64,000 nucleotides of DNA from Plotosus lineatus (taxonomy: Eukaryota > Chordata > Actinopteri > Siluriformes > Plotosidae), in contig CM045729.1 in the NCBI GenBank assembly GCA_024760905.1, forward strand, positions 1,020,001-1,084,000. The letters run 5' to 3'. Position numbers and translations under genes: made by a program. Numbering within the stretch: position 1 is the first letter of the stretch; each line of letters starts with the position of its first letter. The notes under the pieces were generated by a model. That model was not told where the DNA came from. It did not search any database and saw only the letters and a program-made list of their open reading frames with translations. Positions 1 to 13,027 of this stretch are shown here, in pieces.

Positions 1-146
1 TCACAGGTGCCTGCCCTCATGTCTGACTTCTTTCTGGTTCTCTGTTCTAAGTGTAATGTAATAGTGAGTCATGCCAGAGTCCCTGCTCAGTCAGCACTAA
101 TCACTCTATTCTTTAACCATTACACCTTCATGAGTATACCGAACAG

Positions 147-147
<1 letters not shown>

Positions 148-187
<40 letters not shown>
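148..187. repeat. (CT)n microsatellite
   Basis: Uninterrupted CT dinucleotide run. The serine/leucine peptide it can encode is a repeat artefact. The flanking sequence (1-147, 188-528) shows no gene, only short CATT-type repeats near 346-374. Confidence 0.95.
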
Positions 188-191
<4 letters not shown>

Positions 192-524
192 GTGTTTTTC
201 TTGAGGTACATATGCTATTTCTGCGTTACCACTGATACTGAACCTTCTCTTTTCCGAATCCTGTGATTGATTATGACGTGATAGTACTAGTTGTAGTTTT
301 GACCTTTGAAGCCCCTTGCTCCATGCATCTATCCATCTCTTTGTTCATCCATTCATTCATTCATTCATCCATTTGTATGTTCACGAATCTGTCCATTCAT
401 TCATCCATTCAACCAAGAATTTTTAAGCAGAGTTTGATGATCAAGAGCAATACAGAGAATGAGACAGAGAGAGTAAAACAAATAAAATGAAAGATGGAGC
501 TAGAACCAAAAAGCTGAATCACAA

Positions 525-528
<4 letters not shown>

Positions 529-593
<65 letters not shown>
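529..593. repeat. (GA)n microsatellite
   Basis: Pure AG run of about 65 bp. Nothing gene-like lies between this tract and the next GA tract. Confidence 0.95.
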
Positions 594-595
<2 letters not shown>

Positions 596-736
596 CCTAA
601 TCTATCAGTGAACATGTCACTTTGCTGCTGGAGGAGTGAAATTTCTTGTTCCTCTTCCTTTTTTTCCACTTTGAGAGGAGTGATAACGCCTCGTAACTAA
701 GCAACAGAGTTTCTGAATCAATTCTAAATGGAGTAC

Positions 737-740
<4 letters not shown>

Positions 741-814
<74 letters not shown>
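741..814. repeat. (GA)n microsatellite
   Basis: GA run with a single interruption (GAAAGA) near 792. Confidence 0.95.
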
Positions 815-895
815 TATATTGAAGCATGGATTTGATGTGTAATAAATGCGATAATACGCATTTACAATACTTTTAGAATCATCATCAGGGTCACA

Positions 896-980
896 GCAAC
901 AAAAACAAAACAAAACAACAGCAAAAAAACAAACAAAAAAACAAACAAACAAAAAAGAAAACAAAAAAACAAAGATGTAA
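896..980. repeat. A-rich (CAAA)n low-complexity tract
   Basis: Runs of CAAAA and ACAAA. The flanks 815-895 and 981-1282 hold no recognisable gene or element. Confidence 0.8.
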
Positions 981-1282
981 ATAAGAAAAAGAGAAGATGA
1001 ATAATTCATGAGCAGTGTGTTAGAACAATTAATCCTGAGCAGTATTCCTCTAATATGACCACAATTTAAATAAATTTACTTTAATTATTTTTATATATTT
1101 CGGTTTATAGTCCCTATTGCTCAAGCAACAAGACGTTCACTGCAATTATCCACCTGCTCTATGACTGGATGAAATTGACTGTACTCATAAATTATTCTTC
1201 GGCATGTAATACAGTCCTCACAACTTGAGAAAGGTGATGGTTCTGATTGGGCGAACTTTCATACTGATTATTAATAATTTAA

Positions 1283-1300
1283 TACTACTACTACTACTAC

Positions 1301-1355
<55 letters not shown>
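1283..1355. repeat. (CTA)n/(TTA)n microsatellite
   Basis: A CTA run passes into a TTA run. The region 1356-1520 up to the LTR shows nothing recognisable. Confidence 0.95.
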
Positions 1356-1520
1356 GGATGCATCATGTAATAGGCAGGGCACTTTGTTTCTTTCCCACTG
1401 TTTCATTTTTGTCTTGAACACAATGACCCATCAATGTGTCACATGACCTACAAATGTTTCTGAAAGCCCTTAAATTGCATTCTGTCCATTTTTTTGAGTC
1501 TCATTCTTGTGTCTTAGTCC

Positions 1521-1928
1521 TGTTATGGTATGGGTTTATTGAGGACTCATTTTGGTTTTCCCTGCTTTGCTCTTACCCTGTTTTCTCCCCAGCAGTGCAG
1601 ACTGTGTCTGAAGGGTGTGGCTGACCTACCTCTGGCTGATCGCAGCAGTGCACACCTGGTCCCACTCCTCAATCAATCCACTATAAAGACCTAATGCATC
1701 TTCACCTTTCTGCCAGAAAAGTGTTTTGTCTCGCTCGGTCGCTACTTTGAGTTCTCTCCTGGCTCCTGGGTTTCGCTCTGTGCTCAGCCAGCCTTCCCAG
1801 TCACAGTCTCCATTGTTTGTTACTATTTATCTTCTTCGTTGTCTTCAGCGAGTTAATAAACTATCCCTGTTAAACTGCTAACCATCTCCTAAAATTCTTG
1901 GGTACAGCTGAAAATTCAATTCATAACA
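1521..1928 (+). mobile_element. LTR of a Ty3/gypsy-type retrotransposon
   Basis: The 408-bp unit begins TGTTATG and ends CATAACA, a perfect 7-bp terminal inverted repeat with TG...CA ends. A TATA-like box (CTATAAAGACC, about 1680) sits in the middle and a polyadenylation signal (AATAAA, about 1855) lies near the 3' end. That is the usual U3-R-U5 order, so the LTR is in plus orientation. The short internal words after the TATA box (CTCCTGGCTCCTGG, GTGCTC) recur in the LTRs at 17563, 23069 and 59423, so all four belong to related families. The pol remnant follows 20 bp downstream. No matching 3' LTR is present. Confidence 0.85.
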
Positions 1929-1948
1929 GAATCCTCTGGCCCGCCATA

Positions 1949-3690
1949 TTCTCAAAATTGGACTTATGATACACTTATCATCTAGTCCGGATTCTTGAAG
2001 GAGATAAATGGAAAACCGCCTTCAACACACACCTTGGGCACTTCAAATATGTGGTGATGCCTTTCGGCTTGACGAACACTCCTCCTGTTTTCTAAGCATT
2101 AGTCAGTGATGTTCTTAGAGACATGCTGAATAGATTCATTTTTGTTTACTTAGAGGACATATTGATATTTTCCAATGGTTATGATGAACATTTTCAACAT
2201 GTAAGACTGGTTCTTCAAAGACTCCTGGAGAACAAGCTATATGTGAAAGCAGAGAAGTGTGAATTCCATGTGTCTTCTGTGTCTGTCTTAGGCTTTGTTG
2301 TCAAAAAAAAGGAAGTTAAAACCGGATCTGGAGAAGGTGAAAGCGGTTGCATAGAGGCCAGTTCCAGCTATGTGCGACAGATATTTCTGGGGTTTGCAAA
2401 TTTTTATGACGTTTGTTCAGGACTACAGCTGCATAGCAGCCCCTCGCATTCAGCTACCCTCAGTAAAGAGATCTTTTGAATGGTCCCTTAGTGTCCAAAC
2501 AGGCTTTGATAAATGCCAAAAAAAAAAAAAACAAGTCCATTAATGCCCCTGTTTTGATTAATCCAAATCCCACATGGCAGTTCATTGTTGAGATGGATGC
2601 CTCAGATTCAGGAGCCATCCTCTCCCAGTGCTCCCCTGTGGATCAGAAGCTCCATCCTTATGCATTCTTCTCCCATCGCTTGACTTCTGCCGAATGAAAC
2701 TATGATGAGGGGAACCGAGAGCTGCTGGCAGTGGTCCTGGTACTCCAAGAATGCCGGCACTGATTTGAGGGAGTGTCCTACCCCTTCAAGGTTTGGATGG
2801 ACCATAAGATCCCCCTCTTACCTTCTTTCAGTGTGGAGGGTGAAATCCCAGAAGGTATGGTGGTCCCTTTACCTGGGGAGATTCAACTTCACTCTCACCT
2901 ACCGTAAAACATCAAGCCAGACACTCTTTCCTGGCAATACTCCCCAGGAGAGGAAAAAAAAAAGCCACAGAAACCATTTTGCCCTCCTCCTGTGTGGTCA
3001 GAGCTGCTAGATGGGAGGTGGAGTGACTGGTTCAGGACACTCAGCAGGGCAAAGCAGAGCCTGAAGGATGCCCACAGGGGCGATTATATGTAGCATCACC
3101 TGCAAGAACCCCAGTGCTCCAGAGGGGGAAATCTTCCAAGCTGACCTGACACCATGGGGTTTACTAGACCCCCTTTCTCCTTCAACAGTGCTTCTGGTGG
3201 CCAACCATAGCAGCAGACACCAGGGAATGCATCGCAGCCTGTGCCGTTTGTGCCCAAAACAAATCCTCAAACTATGCATCAGCAGGCCTCCTCCAACCCT
3301 TGCCCATCCCTCATCACCCCTGGTCACACATTGCCGGAGACTTCATCACAGGTCTACCCCATCCAAAGGCAACACTACCTTCTTGAAGATCATAGACTGG
3401 TTCTCAAAGGCAGTCCATTTCATCTCCCTACCCAAGCTCCTATCAGCAACGGAGACAGTTGCTGGTTCGGCATGTTTTCCATCTCCATGGTATCCTCCAG
3501 GATATAGTTTCTGACCGTGGCCCCCAGTTTACATCCAGGGTATTGAAAGATTTTTGCGACAGCTTGACCTATGGCTACCACCCTCAGTCTAACAGCCAAA
3601 CGGAATGAGCGAACCAGAGCCTAGATTCCTCCCTGCATTGTGTTGTCTCCTGCCTCCCAGCCTCCTGGCTTACATATTTACAGATTTAGA
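1949..3690 (+). pseudogene. Decayed Ty3/gypsy pol (RT-RNase H-integrase)
   Basis: Reverse transcriptase signatures run from FSKLDL through [26 protein letters not shown] and [10 protein letters not shown] (the YxDD box reads YLED, so the first aspartate is lost). RNase H follows ([14 protein letters not shown] about 2588, then RELLAVV about 2718). Integrase pieces come next: a zinc-binding stretch ([13 protein letters not shown] about 3235), [10 protein letters not shown] (about 3340), [10 protein letters not shown] (about 3510) and [11 protein letters not shown] (about 3575). Several frame changes and stops make it non-functional. Gag and protease are absent: RT begins 20 bp after the LTR, although an intact element has roughly 1-2 kb there. 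The 3' part is cut off by a SINE head and RTE copy A. Confidence 0.88.
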
Positions 3691-3705
3691 ATATTCCTAT
3701 AACAG

Positions 3706-3811
3706 AGGGAAGTGATGGCCTGGTGGTAAATGGTGCTGGATCACTGATGCTAAGGTTGGGGGTTCGAGTCCCACTCTCCACAATGTTGTCACTGTCCCCC
3801 AGTGCAGCTAA
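3706..3811 (+). mobile_element. tRNA-derived SINE, head only
   Basis: The head carries a degenerate A box (TGGCCTGGTGG) and a good B box (GGTTCGAGTCCC, about 3763). It matches the first 100 bp of the SINEs at 10526 and 30184. It stops at CAGCTAACTG, where RTE copy A begins in the opposite orientation. Confidence 0.75.
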
Positions 3812-7137
<3,326 letters not shown>

Positions 7138-7415
7138 AGAAGAATGATTACAAAGTGTTGGGGGAGGTACTATGTCGATGAACATGGTGTCCTCTAGATG
7201 GGGTGGTGTTCATTATGTATTCGGGGGCGGGTTTTTTTAAATATCGATACCTGCATACATGTGCAGACATTAGTTTTTCTCATGCCCGTGGACTCATATA
7301 TGTACACACATTTATATATATATATATACGTTCATGTGCGTAAGCACATACACACACATACACAAGTATATATAATGTTTAGATACAGATTGATACAATC
7401 AAATACTTAGTGTAC

Positions 7416-8515
7416 TTAAGGGGGTGTGTTGCATAATAATGATTTTTTCCTGTGTCGGCATGAAGTTACGAGTTCGTTTCTTTTATTTAATGAAGACAGT
7501 TCGGGTCTGTATATAATGAGGAACTTCTCCCTGAGGCATAAATTGCATCTTTTGTTTGAGCTGTTGTATGTCGGGTGTGATGATAAAATTCTCCATGAGA
7601 TCTGGTGGTCAATGTTCATGTCTTTGAGTGTCCAGATGTGCTTGCTGAGTCCGGTGGAGTTTCTACTTTTTTCGTTGCGGAAGGATGCGATGTGGTTCCT
7701 GTATCTGGTTTTAAAAGGGTTCTCTGCCAGTCCGATGTATGTTTCAGTTGTATTATTGTCTATCCGTGTGACGGTGGCTTGGTAGATGACTGATGATTGT
7801 AGACAGTTCCCGTTGAGTGGGCAGGTGTTTTTCTGTCGGCAGTTGCATTGCGTTCTTTTGTTTGGTGAGTTAGTGTCGTCGGCATTGTCATGCAAAGCCA
7901 GAGTTCGCTTGTTGTGATTGTCTATTATTTGTTTAGTGCTGTTCATGCAGCTGTAACTGATCTTGAGGGTGTTGCGGTTGAAAATTTTCCGGAGTTTGTG
8001 GTCCTTGGTGAAGTGCTTGTCTATTAGTGTGAGGAATCTGTGTCCGATGTTGGTGCTGGTGTTTTTGCTGAAGGGCGGGTTGTACCATAGGATGTTTCTG
8101 CGTTGTCTGTTTTTTTGATTGCTGCTTATGTTTGGTTCATAGTGTAGTGTATAGTTGTATCCGCTGTCATGTAGTGCTTTCTGGTAAGGAGGCTCCGCCT
8201 GTTCGAAGGCTGTCTTGTCAGATGAAAGTGATGATAACCGTTTGTTGATGCCAGCGGGGATGATGTTTTTAGTTCTGATGGGCGGATGGTTACTTTCATG
8301 ATGGACGTATAGCAGTGTGGTGTTTGGTTTAGTGAATGGCTGGTAGGTGCCACTGTTCAGGTTGAGGGTGACGTCTAAGAAGTTGGTGATCTGTTTGTTG
8401 GCTTCTATAGTGATCCGTAGACCATTATTGGAGAAAATGCGGCATATTTCTTTTTTGATTTTTTCCATGAGACGGGGTGTGGTGTCAGAATAGGCAAGAC
8501 CATCATCGCGGTAAA
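7416..8515 (-). pseudogene. PLE polyprotein, C-terminal RT edge plus GIY-YIG endonuclease
   Basis: One open frame of about 365 codons with no stop or frameshift, entering at about 8515 and ending at 7416. An internal ATG lies at 8468, but the frame clearly continues upstream (KLYRDDGLAYSDTTPRL), so that ATG is not the true start. The first part is the end of the RT/thumb (TNFLDVTLNLNSGTYQPF, KPNTTLLYVHHESNHPP). A cysteine cluster follows (CNCRQKNTCPLNGNC, about 7850), then GIY-YIG motifs VIYQATV and ETYIGL, a catalytic-type arginine in FKTRYRNH, and SKRCNLCLREKF with the conserved glutamate. PLE endonucleases nick target DNA for reverse transcription. The intact frame suggests a fairly young copy that lost its 5' half. 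Confidence 0.85.
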
Positions 8516-8545
8516 GTTTATATATATATAAATATATATATAGAG

Positions 8546-8657
8546 GATTTTCTGAGTAGATCCTTCCGTAGGAGAGTGCTCAATACTTTTTGGTAGAGCA
8601 AATAAACAAAAATAAAAGGACAGGACAAAGACTTTCTATTGAAACTCCATTTATCAC
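8546..8657 (-). repeat. PLE 5' pseudo-LTR
   Basis: Direct repeat of the 3' copy. In element sense its first nucleotide is the G opposite 8657 (GTGATAAATGG), which is the nucleotide expected just after hammerhead cleavage. The ribozyme part upstream of the cleavage site is absent, as expected if a self-cleaved RNA was reverse transcribed. Confidence 0.8.
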
Positions 8658-8710
8658 ACCAGTGATAAATGGAGTTTCAATAGAAAGTCTTTGTCCTGTC
8701 CTTTTATTTT

Positions 8711-8713
<3 letters not shown>
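8606..8713. repeat. Perfect 52-bp inverted repeat, 4-bp spacer
   Basis: 8606-8657 and 8662-8713 are exact reverse complements with spacer ACCA. Both arms are PLE terminal-repeat sequence, each starting at the hammerhead cleavage nucleotide and running outward. The DNA could extrude a cruciform, and a transcript would form a 52-bp hairpin. Confidence 0.95.

Positions 8714-8716
<3 letters not shown>

Positions 8717-8799
<83 letters not shown>
8717..8799. repeat. (TA)n microsatellite
   Basis: About 83 bp of TA between the PLE palindrome and the Harbinger element. Confidence 0.95.
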
Positions 8800-8806
<7 letters not shown>

Positions 8807-8917
8807 TATATAATTACATTACACGGAACAAAGCGGTCGCAGAATACATAAGGAACATTAACGGAACTAATGGATAGCACGGAAGACTTATGGAGCACTC
8901 ACGGAACTCACTTCGAC

Positions 8918-8925
8918 TATAAATA
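8918..8925 (+). promoter_or_regulatory. Putative TATA box of the Harbinger DNA-binding gene
   Basis: TATAAATA lies 34 bp upstream of the ATG at 8960 and just downstream of the CGGAA motif cluster. Placement is consistent with a core promoter; this is inferred. Confidence 0.45.
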
Positions 8926-8959
8926 CAGGCTCGCAAGACAAAGAGCCTTTCACGCCACA

Positions 8960-10057
8960 ATGCCGAAAGCCAAGAGGAAGACAACCACCAAGAGGCCATG
9001 GTCTCCAACTCTGGAAACCCCAGTAGAAGAGCCTTCTCAAGAAGCCGAGATTGATGCCGAATTGGCTGTGGCTTCCGATATCACCGCTGACCCAAACAAG
9101 AAGGCATGAGTATATATCAAGCTCACCGACGAGGAGGAGCAGGCCATGGTAGAGTTCATCCAGGTGAACAAGTGCCTTTACAACAAGAAACTCTGATCCT
9201 GGATGGACAAAGCACACAAGGCCAAGCTCTGGGCTGATCAGGGTACATGCATGGGGAAGACAAACAAGGAGCTGAAGCAGTGGTTCCATAGTGAGCGGAC
9301 GAGACTGGGGAAACTTAGATGTTGGAAGTCGGGGGAAGCTGACATGAACATGTATCAAAAGGACCAGTGGATATACGACAGCTTTAGTCTCCTATGTCCA
9401 CACATTGTCGAGGTACAGCGGAGGAACGTTGTTTCTCTGAAAGCAAAGATTGCTGCTGCAATTGGCTCTGCCGGTTCCACGCCCACCACCACTGGAAAAC
9501 TTCCACTGCCATCAATGTCGGAGGGGTCAGGGGACAATGCAGCTATCGACCTCCAGCTGGCAGAAGAGGCAACACCCATCACCCCCTCAATGCAACGCCT
9601 GTCACCACAGCATACAGGTTACCCTTGGCAAGGTCTGGAGCTACAACGTCCAGCCTTGACGACAGAGCCAAACGGATTCTTGCAGCAGCTGAACGACTGC
9701 CTCCTCAGCAGTATTGACATCAGCACCACCAGCAGCTTTCTCAGCAGCATCAACCACCACCTCTGCACCACCAGTGCATCAGTAGCATTACTGGCTGCCC
9801 CCACCCACGCCATGGACCACGCAGCTGTCTGGTCCACCTGTGCCTGTTTGGGGACCCAAAGATGCGAGGTGGGCGACATCGCCGTGCCCACAACAATCAG
9901 CGTCGTCTGCAGGAGAGCAGCAACCACAACCCAGCAGACCAGTCAGTTGCCCTCCGGTTACATGCACATTGACACCTGCAACCACCCCTGTGGCAGGAGA
10001 CACAAGTGGCCAGTTTCAACCTTTCCAGTGTGCTCAGGCAGTGTCAGGATGAATTAG
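8960..10057 (+). pseudogene. Harbinger Myb/MADF-like DNA-binding protein, two nonsense codons
   Basis: A single reading frame runs from ATG 8960 (MPKAKRKTTTKRPWSP) to the stop after 10057, about 365 codons, interrupted only by TGA codons at about 9107 and 9197. Both sit where an arginine CGA is plausible, so two CpG-type C-to-T changes would explain them. The trihelix/MADF-like core is visible (KLTDEEEQAMVEFIQVN, LYNKKL, KAKLWADQG, NKELKQWFHSERTRLGKL, KDQWIYDSFSLLCPHI), followed by a low-complexity Thr/Pro/Ser/Gln tail. In Harbinger systems this partner binds subterminal DNA and brings the transposase into the nucleus. Confidence 0.8.
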
Positions 10058-10525
10058 AGGACTCAAACGCCACCAGTGACCCGTGAGACTTTTTTTTTCA
10101 ATTTATTCAATTATTTCAATTCATTCTTCATTCACTTTATTTTTTTCTGTTTTCATGTTCATGTAATAAAGTTTTGAAGTTATAATCACTGTGGTTTTGA
10201 CTTGTGTGCATTTTTTTGTAATCTGGAATGATTTATTGACGGTGCAAATAAAAGGAACATATTGGCATTATTGATATTAAACATATTAACATATTGTAAA
10301 TTATAAACAGATGGTAAATTCTAAACATACTGACATATTGCTATTAAAAATTTAAAAATACTTGAATACAAGCAAGAGTCAATAACAACACAATTATATC
10401 AACAACAACAAAAAACAGCATATAATATGGTAGTTCAATTAAAGTGCCCATTGTTCATTGTCACACTTTCTTCTGGCTGTTGGCATATGGCTGCCAAGAG
10501 ACTTTTCCACCTTCACTGTTCAAGT

Positions 10526-10877
10526 CAATGGGGCAGTGGTGGTCTAGTGGTATAGGGTGCTGGATCGCTGATCCAAAGGTTGGGGGTTGAAGTCCCACTC
10601 TCCACAAGGTTGTCATTGTCCTCCCCAGTGCAGCTAACTGGGCTATCAAAGGCGGGCCATGTCTGTCACTGTCTGTGGTGTGAGGCATGTAAAAGAACCA
10701 TTGCTGACTTTCGTAAAGAGTAGGCTGCAAAGTCGTCAGCGTGTTTCTGTCCCTTGCTAAAAGGGTTGTGACAAGAAGGGCATCCGACATAAAAACCTCT
10801 GCCAAATCAAATGTGCGAATCAGATGATTTGCTGTGGCGACTCCCGAGTAAAAGGGAAAAAGCTGAAAGGAAGACAG
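10526..10877 (+). mobile_element. tRNA-derived SINE with RTE-type tail (complete copy)
   Basis: The element of 352 bp is flanked by a perfect 11-bp target duplication ACTGTTCAAGT (10515-10525 and 10878-10888). The head has A box TGGTCTAGTGG and a B-box-like GGTTGAAGTCCC. The body ends with a stretch resembling the RTE 5' UTR (GGGTTGTGACAAGAAGGGC, about 10765) joined to the RTE 3' end (TTTGCTGTGGCGACTCCC, about 10828). It interrupts the last codons of the Harbinger transposase, so it is younger than that transposon. Confidence 0.88.
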
Positions 10878-10889
10878 ACTGTTCAAGTA

Positions 10890-11990
10890 GCGCTTTAGGT
10901 ACTATCTCTGTCTCTTGGCCTCTACAGTGTCTCTGTTGGGACCCACCACATGTTCCAAGTTATGCATATTAGCAGTTTCACGCCACTGTCCTGGAATAAT
11001 GTTGTGGTCATGGTCTTCTTGGTCCAAAACTGCATCCTGGGTGACAGTGTATCTCATCCACATGATGATGTGAAGACAGACAACAGTTTCAACCATAAGT
11101 CTGACGACATCTGGTCCTTGTTGCAGTGTTGACAGTAGGAACTGCCAGCGATTGGCCAAGATGCCAAATGCATTCTCAACCACTCAATGTGCTCTGGATA
11201 TCCTGTGGTTGTAGACCAGTTCTTCCTCTGTAAGGGCTCGCCTGGACTATGGCTTCATGAGGTAATTCCTGAGAGCAAAAGCATTGTCACCAACAATGAA
11301 GTATGGCATGTCAGTGCTGTCTTGGGGCAGAGGCTCTGGTGGGGAGAAGTTGATGGTGCCATCTTTGATGAGCTCCGAGGCGTTGAATATCTGGGCATCA
11401 GACATGTGGCCCATGCCACCGACGTCTATCCATAGGAACCTGTAGTTGGTGTCTACCGGTGCTAGCAGAACAATGGAAAAAAATCCCTTGTAGTAGTGCT
11501 CAAAGGTTGCTGAAGATGGTGGTTTTATAATGGCGACGTGTTTCCCATCCAAGGCTCCAACAGCATGAGGCAGGTTCGATTTTTCCTGGAAAGCACAGCT
11601 GAGTGATTTCCATTCCTGCACAGTATGTGGACCCTGTATGACCTCGTAGTTGTAGTGTTCGATGATGGCCTGACAGACCTCTGGTAGGAAACTTGCAATG
11701 GTGTGACGAGATACCCTGAAGTTGTAGGCCAGAGTAGGATACTTGTTGCCAGAGGCCAGATGACGCAAGGTGACAGCTAGTTTCAGACCAGGACTGAGTG
11801 TGCTTCTGAAGTTGATATCCTTTGTTGTCAGTCGAGGAGCCAAAACCATCAGCAACTCATCGAACAGTTCGGGTGGAACCCAGAGATAGTTGAAGAAGGA
11901 CTGCTTGTCTTCAATATGGAGATCCACCATGAGCTTGTCCTAATCACCAAAGCCAATTCTTCTTTCCACCACCAGCCATGAACGTACCCA
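10890..11990 (-). pseudogene. HARBI1-like: PIF/Harbinger DDE transposase (DDE_Tnp_4 type)
   Basis: Begins around 11990 (RSWLVVERRIGFGD, then a stop, then DKLMVDLHIEDKQSFFNYLW) and is open from 11930 to about 11247. Catalytic residues are visible: D in VGALDGKHVAI (about 11560), D in WIDVGGMGHMSDAQIF (about 11420), and E in MVENAFGILANRWQFL (about 11180). The last lies in a different frame, so a frameshift near 11240 separates it from the first two. The C-terminus continues to about 10890, where the SINE cuts in. The PDN-type motif reads VGDNAFALRNYLMKP. It catalyses cut-and-paste transposition; this copy could not be active as it stands. Confidence 0.88.
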
Positions 11991-12270
11991 GAAGCGTTTG
12001 GGTGTGTATCTCCTTTTTTTGGTCATCCTCTGAAGTTGTCTCATTGCATTTTGGTGTATTGGTGAAGCAACAGCAGCACATGGAGCAGTTCCAAGTCAGT
12101 CACTTCTCTATCCTTGTCCATTTTGGATTTTGGGAGTGGTGTTTCCAGTACGGGGTTGCTTAGCAGAATGAGATTCCCCTTTCGAATCCGCGAATTTATA
12201 AGCAGAAATCCTTTGATCTTTGCAGATTTTTCTATGTTGAAATGTGGTTAGGCCACATATTGCTCAGTCA

Positions 12271-12659
12271 TTCCGTGTTGAATGTAAACATTCTGTTTTC
12301 ATTCCACATGTTTCCACAATCATTCTGAAGGTCTTCCTTCTCAAATGGAGTAGTGCTGTAGTCCTTCCTTGAGTGTTCTGTGTTTTCCGTGAATGTTCCA
12401 TGAATTATCCAAAAATCTTCCTTTGCAATCCGTGGCTATTCACACTTGTTCCGCAATTAATCTGCGCCCTTTTCCATATGTATTCCTAAGTTGTACCGTA
12501 GTCTTTCCATGTCTGTTCCGCACATGCCGTAAACGTTCCGAAAGTATTCCGAATGTACAACTTCCTGGAGAATTCTGACCCATTTTTATATTTGTGAAAA
12601 TGCCAAAGCTCCTCCGTAGACTGTGTTCCGTGCCTTTCCGTCACGATCATTGCATTCCG
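12271..12659. repeat. Subterminal TTCCG motif array of the Harbinger element
   Basis: TTCCG occurs at 12271, 12385, 12449, 12516, 12536, 12547, 12626, 12636 and 12655, nine times in under 400 bp against about 0.4 expected by chance. The complementary CGGAA/AGGAAC words cluster at the other margin (8823-8905). Interspersed near-matches (TTCCA) suggest decay. No coding sequence is seen in 11995-12670. Confidence 0.6.
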
Positions 12660-12679
12660 TGCTCCAGTTAAATAGGGGA

Positions 12680-13027
12680 ATTAGTGAAACATCAACTACC
12701 CACTCTCAAAATAGAGCTTTGTTAATGTCTTCAACAAATGAATGTGTCATGAAAAAACCTGTGCCTATTTTATATAATGTTAAGAAAATAAGGAACATTG
12801 ATGGCTCTCTTTAATTATGAAAGTACTCTTTCAAACTCATGCAGTACATGTTTATTTATGTATGTATTATGGGCCAGTGGCCTTATACTGAATAAAATGT
12901 TTCTCTGTCTGTTTGGCTACATTGGTAGTAGAAGTATTTATTAGTATATAGTGGTGTATATTGGTAGTAGTAAAACTATATAGTAGTATATATTTGGAGT
13001 ATATTGATAGTAGAAGTACTGTATATA
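12680..13027. other. AT-rich spacer ending in a minisatellite
   Basis: 12680-12925 shows no gene. 12926-13027 consists of TAGTAGAAGTA / TATAGTGGTGTATATTGG units that recur at 14388-14510, on the other side of the hAT relic. Confidence 0.7.

Larger units (their letters stand above)
8817..12670. mobile_element. PIF/Harbinger DNA transposon (two convergent genes)
   Basis: Contains the two genes that define animal Harbingers: a Myb/MADF-like DNA-binding protein on the plus strand (8960-10057) and a DDE transposase on the minus strand (11990-10890), arranged convergently. Both margins carry repeated CGGAA/TTCCG motifs in opposite orientation. I could not fix the exact terminal inverted repeats or a TWA target duplication, so the ends are approximate. 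A 352-bp SINE is inserted at the transposase C-terminus. Confidence 0.8.

Noticed and set aside
409..1009. Ser-Leu-rich open frames on the minus strand
   Set aside because: They come from the (GA)n microsatellites. No initiation context or domain.
10526..10877. tRNA gene (A and B box present)
   Set aside because: The sequence does not fold into a cloverleaf and continues into a SINE body; repeated copies across the window show that it is a SINE head.
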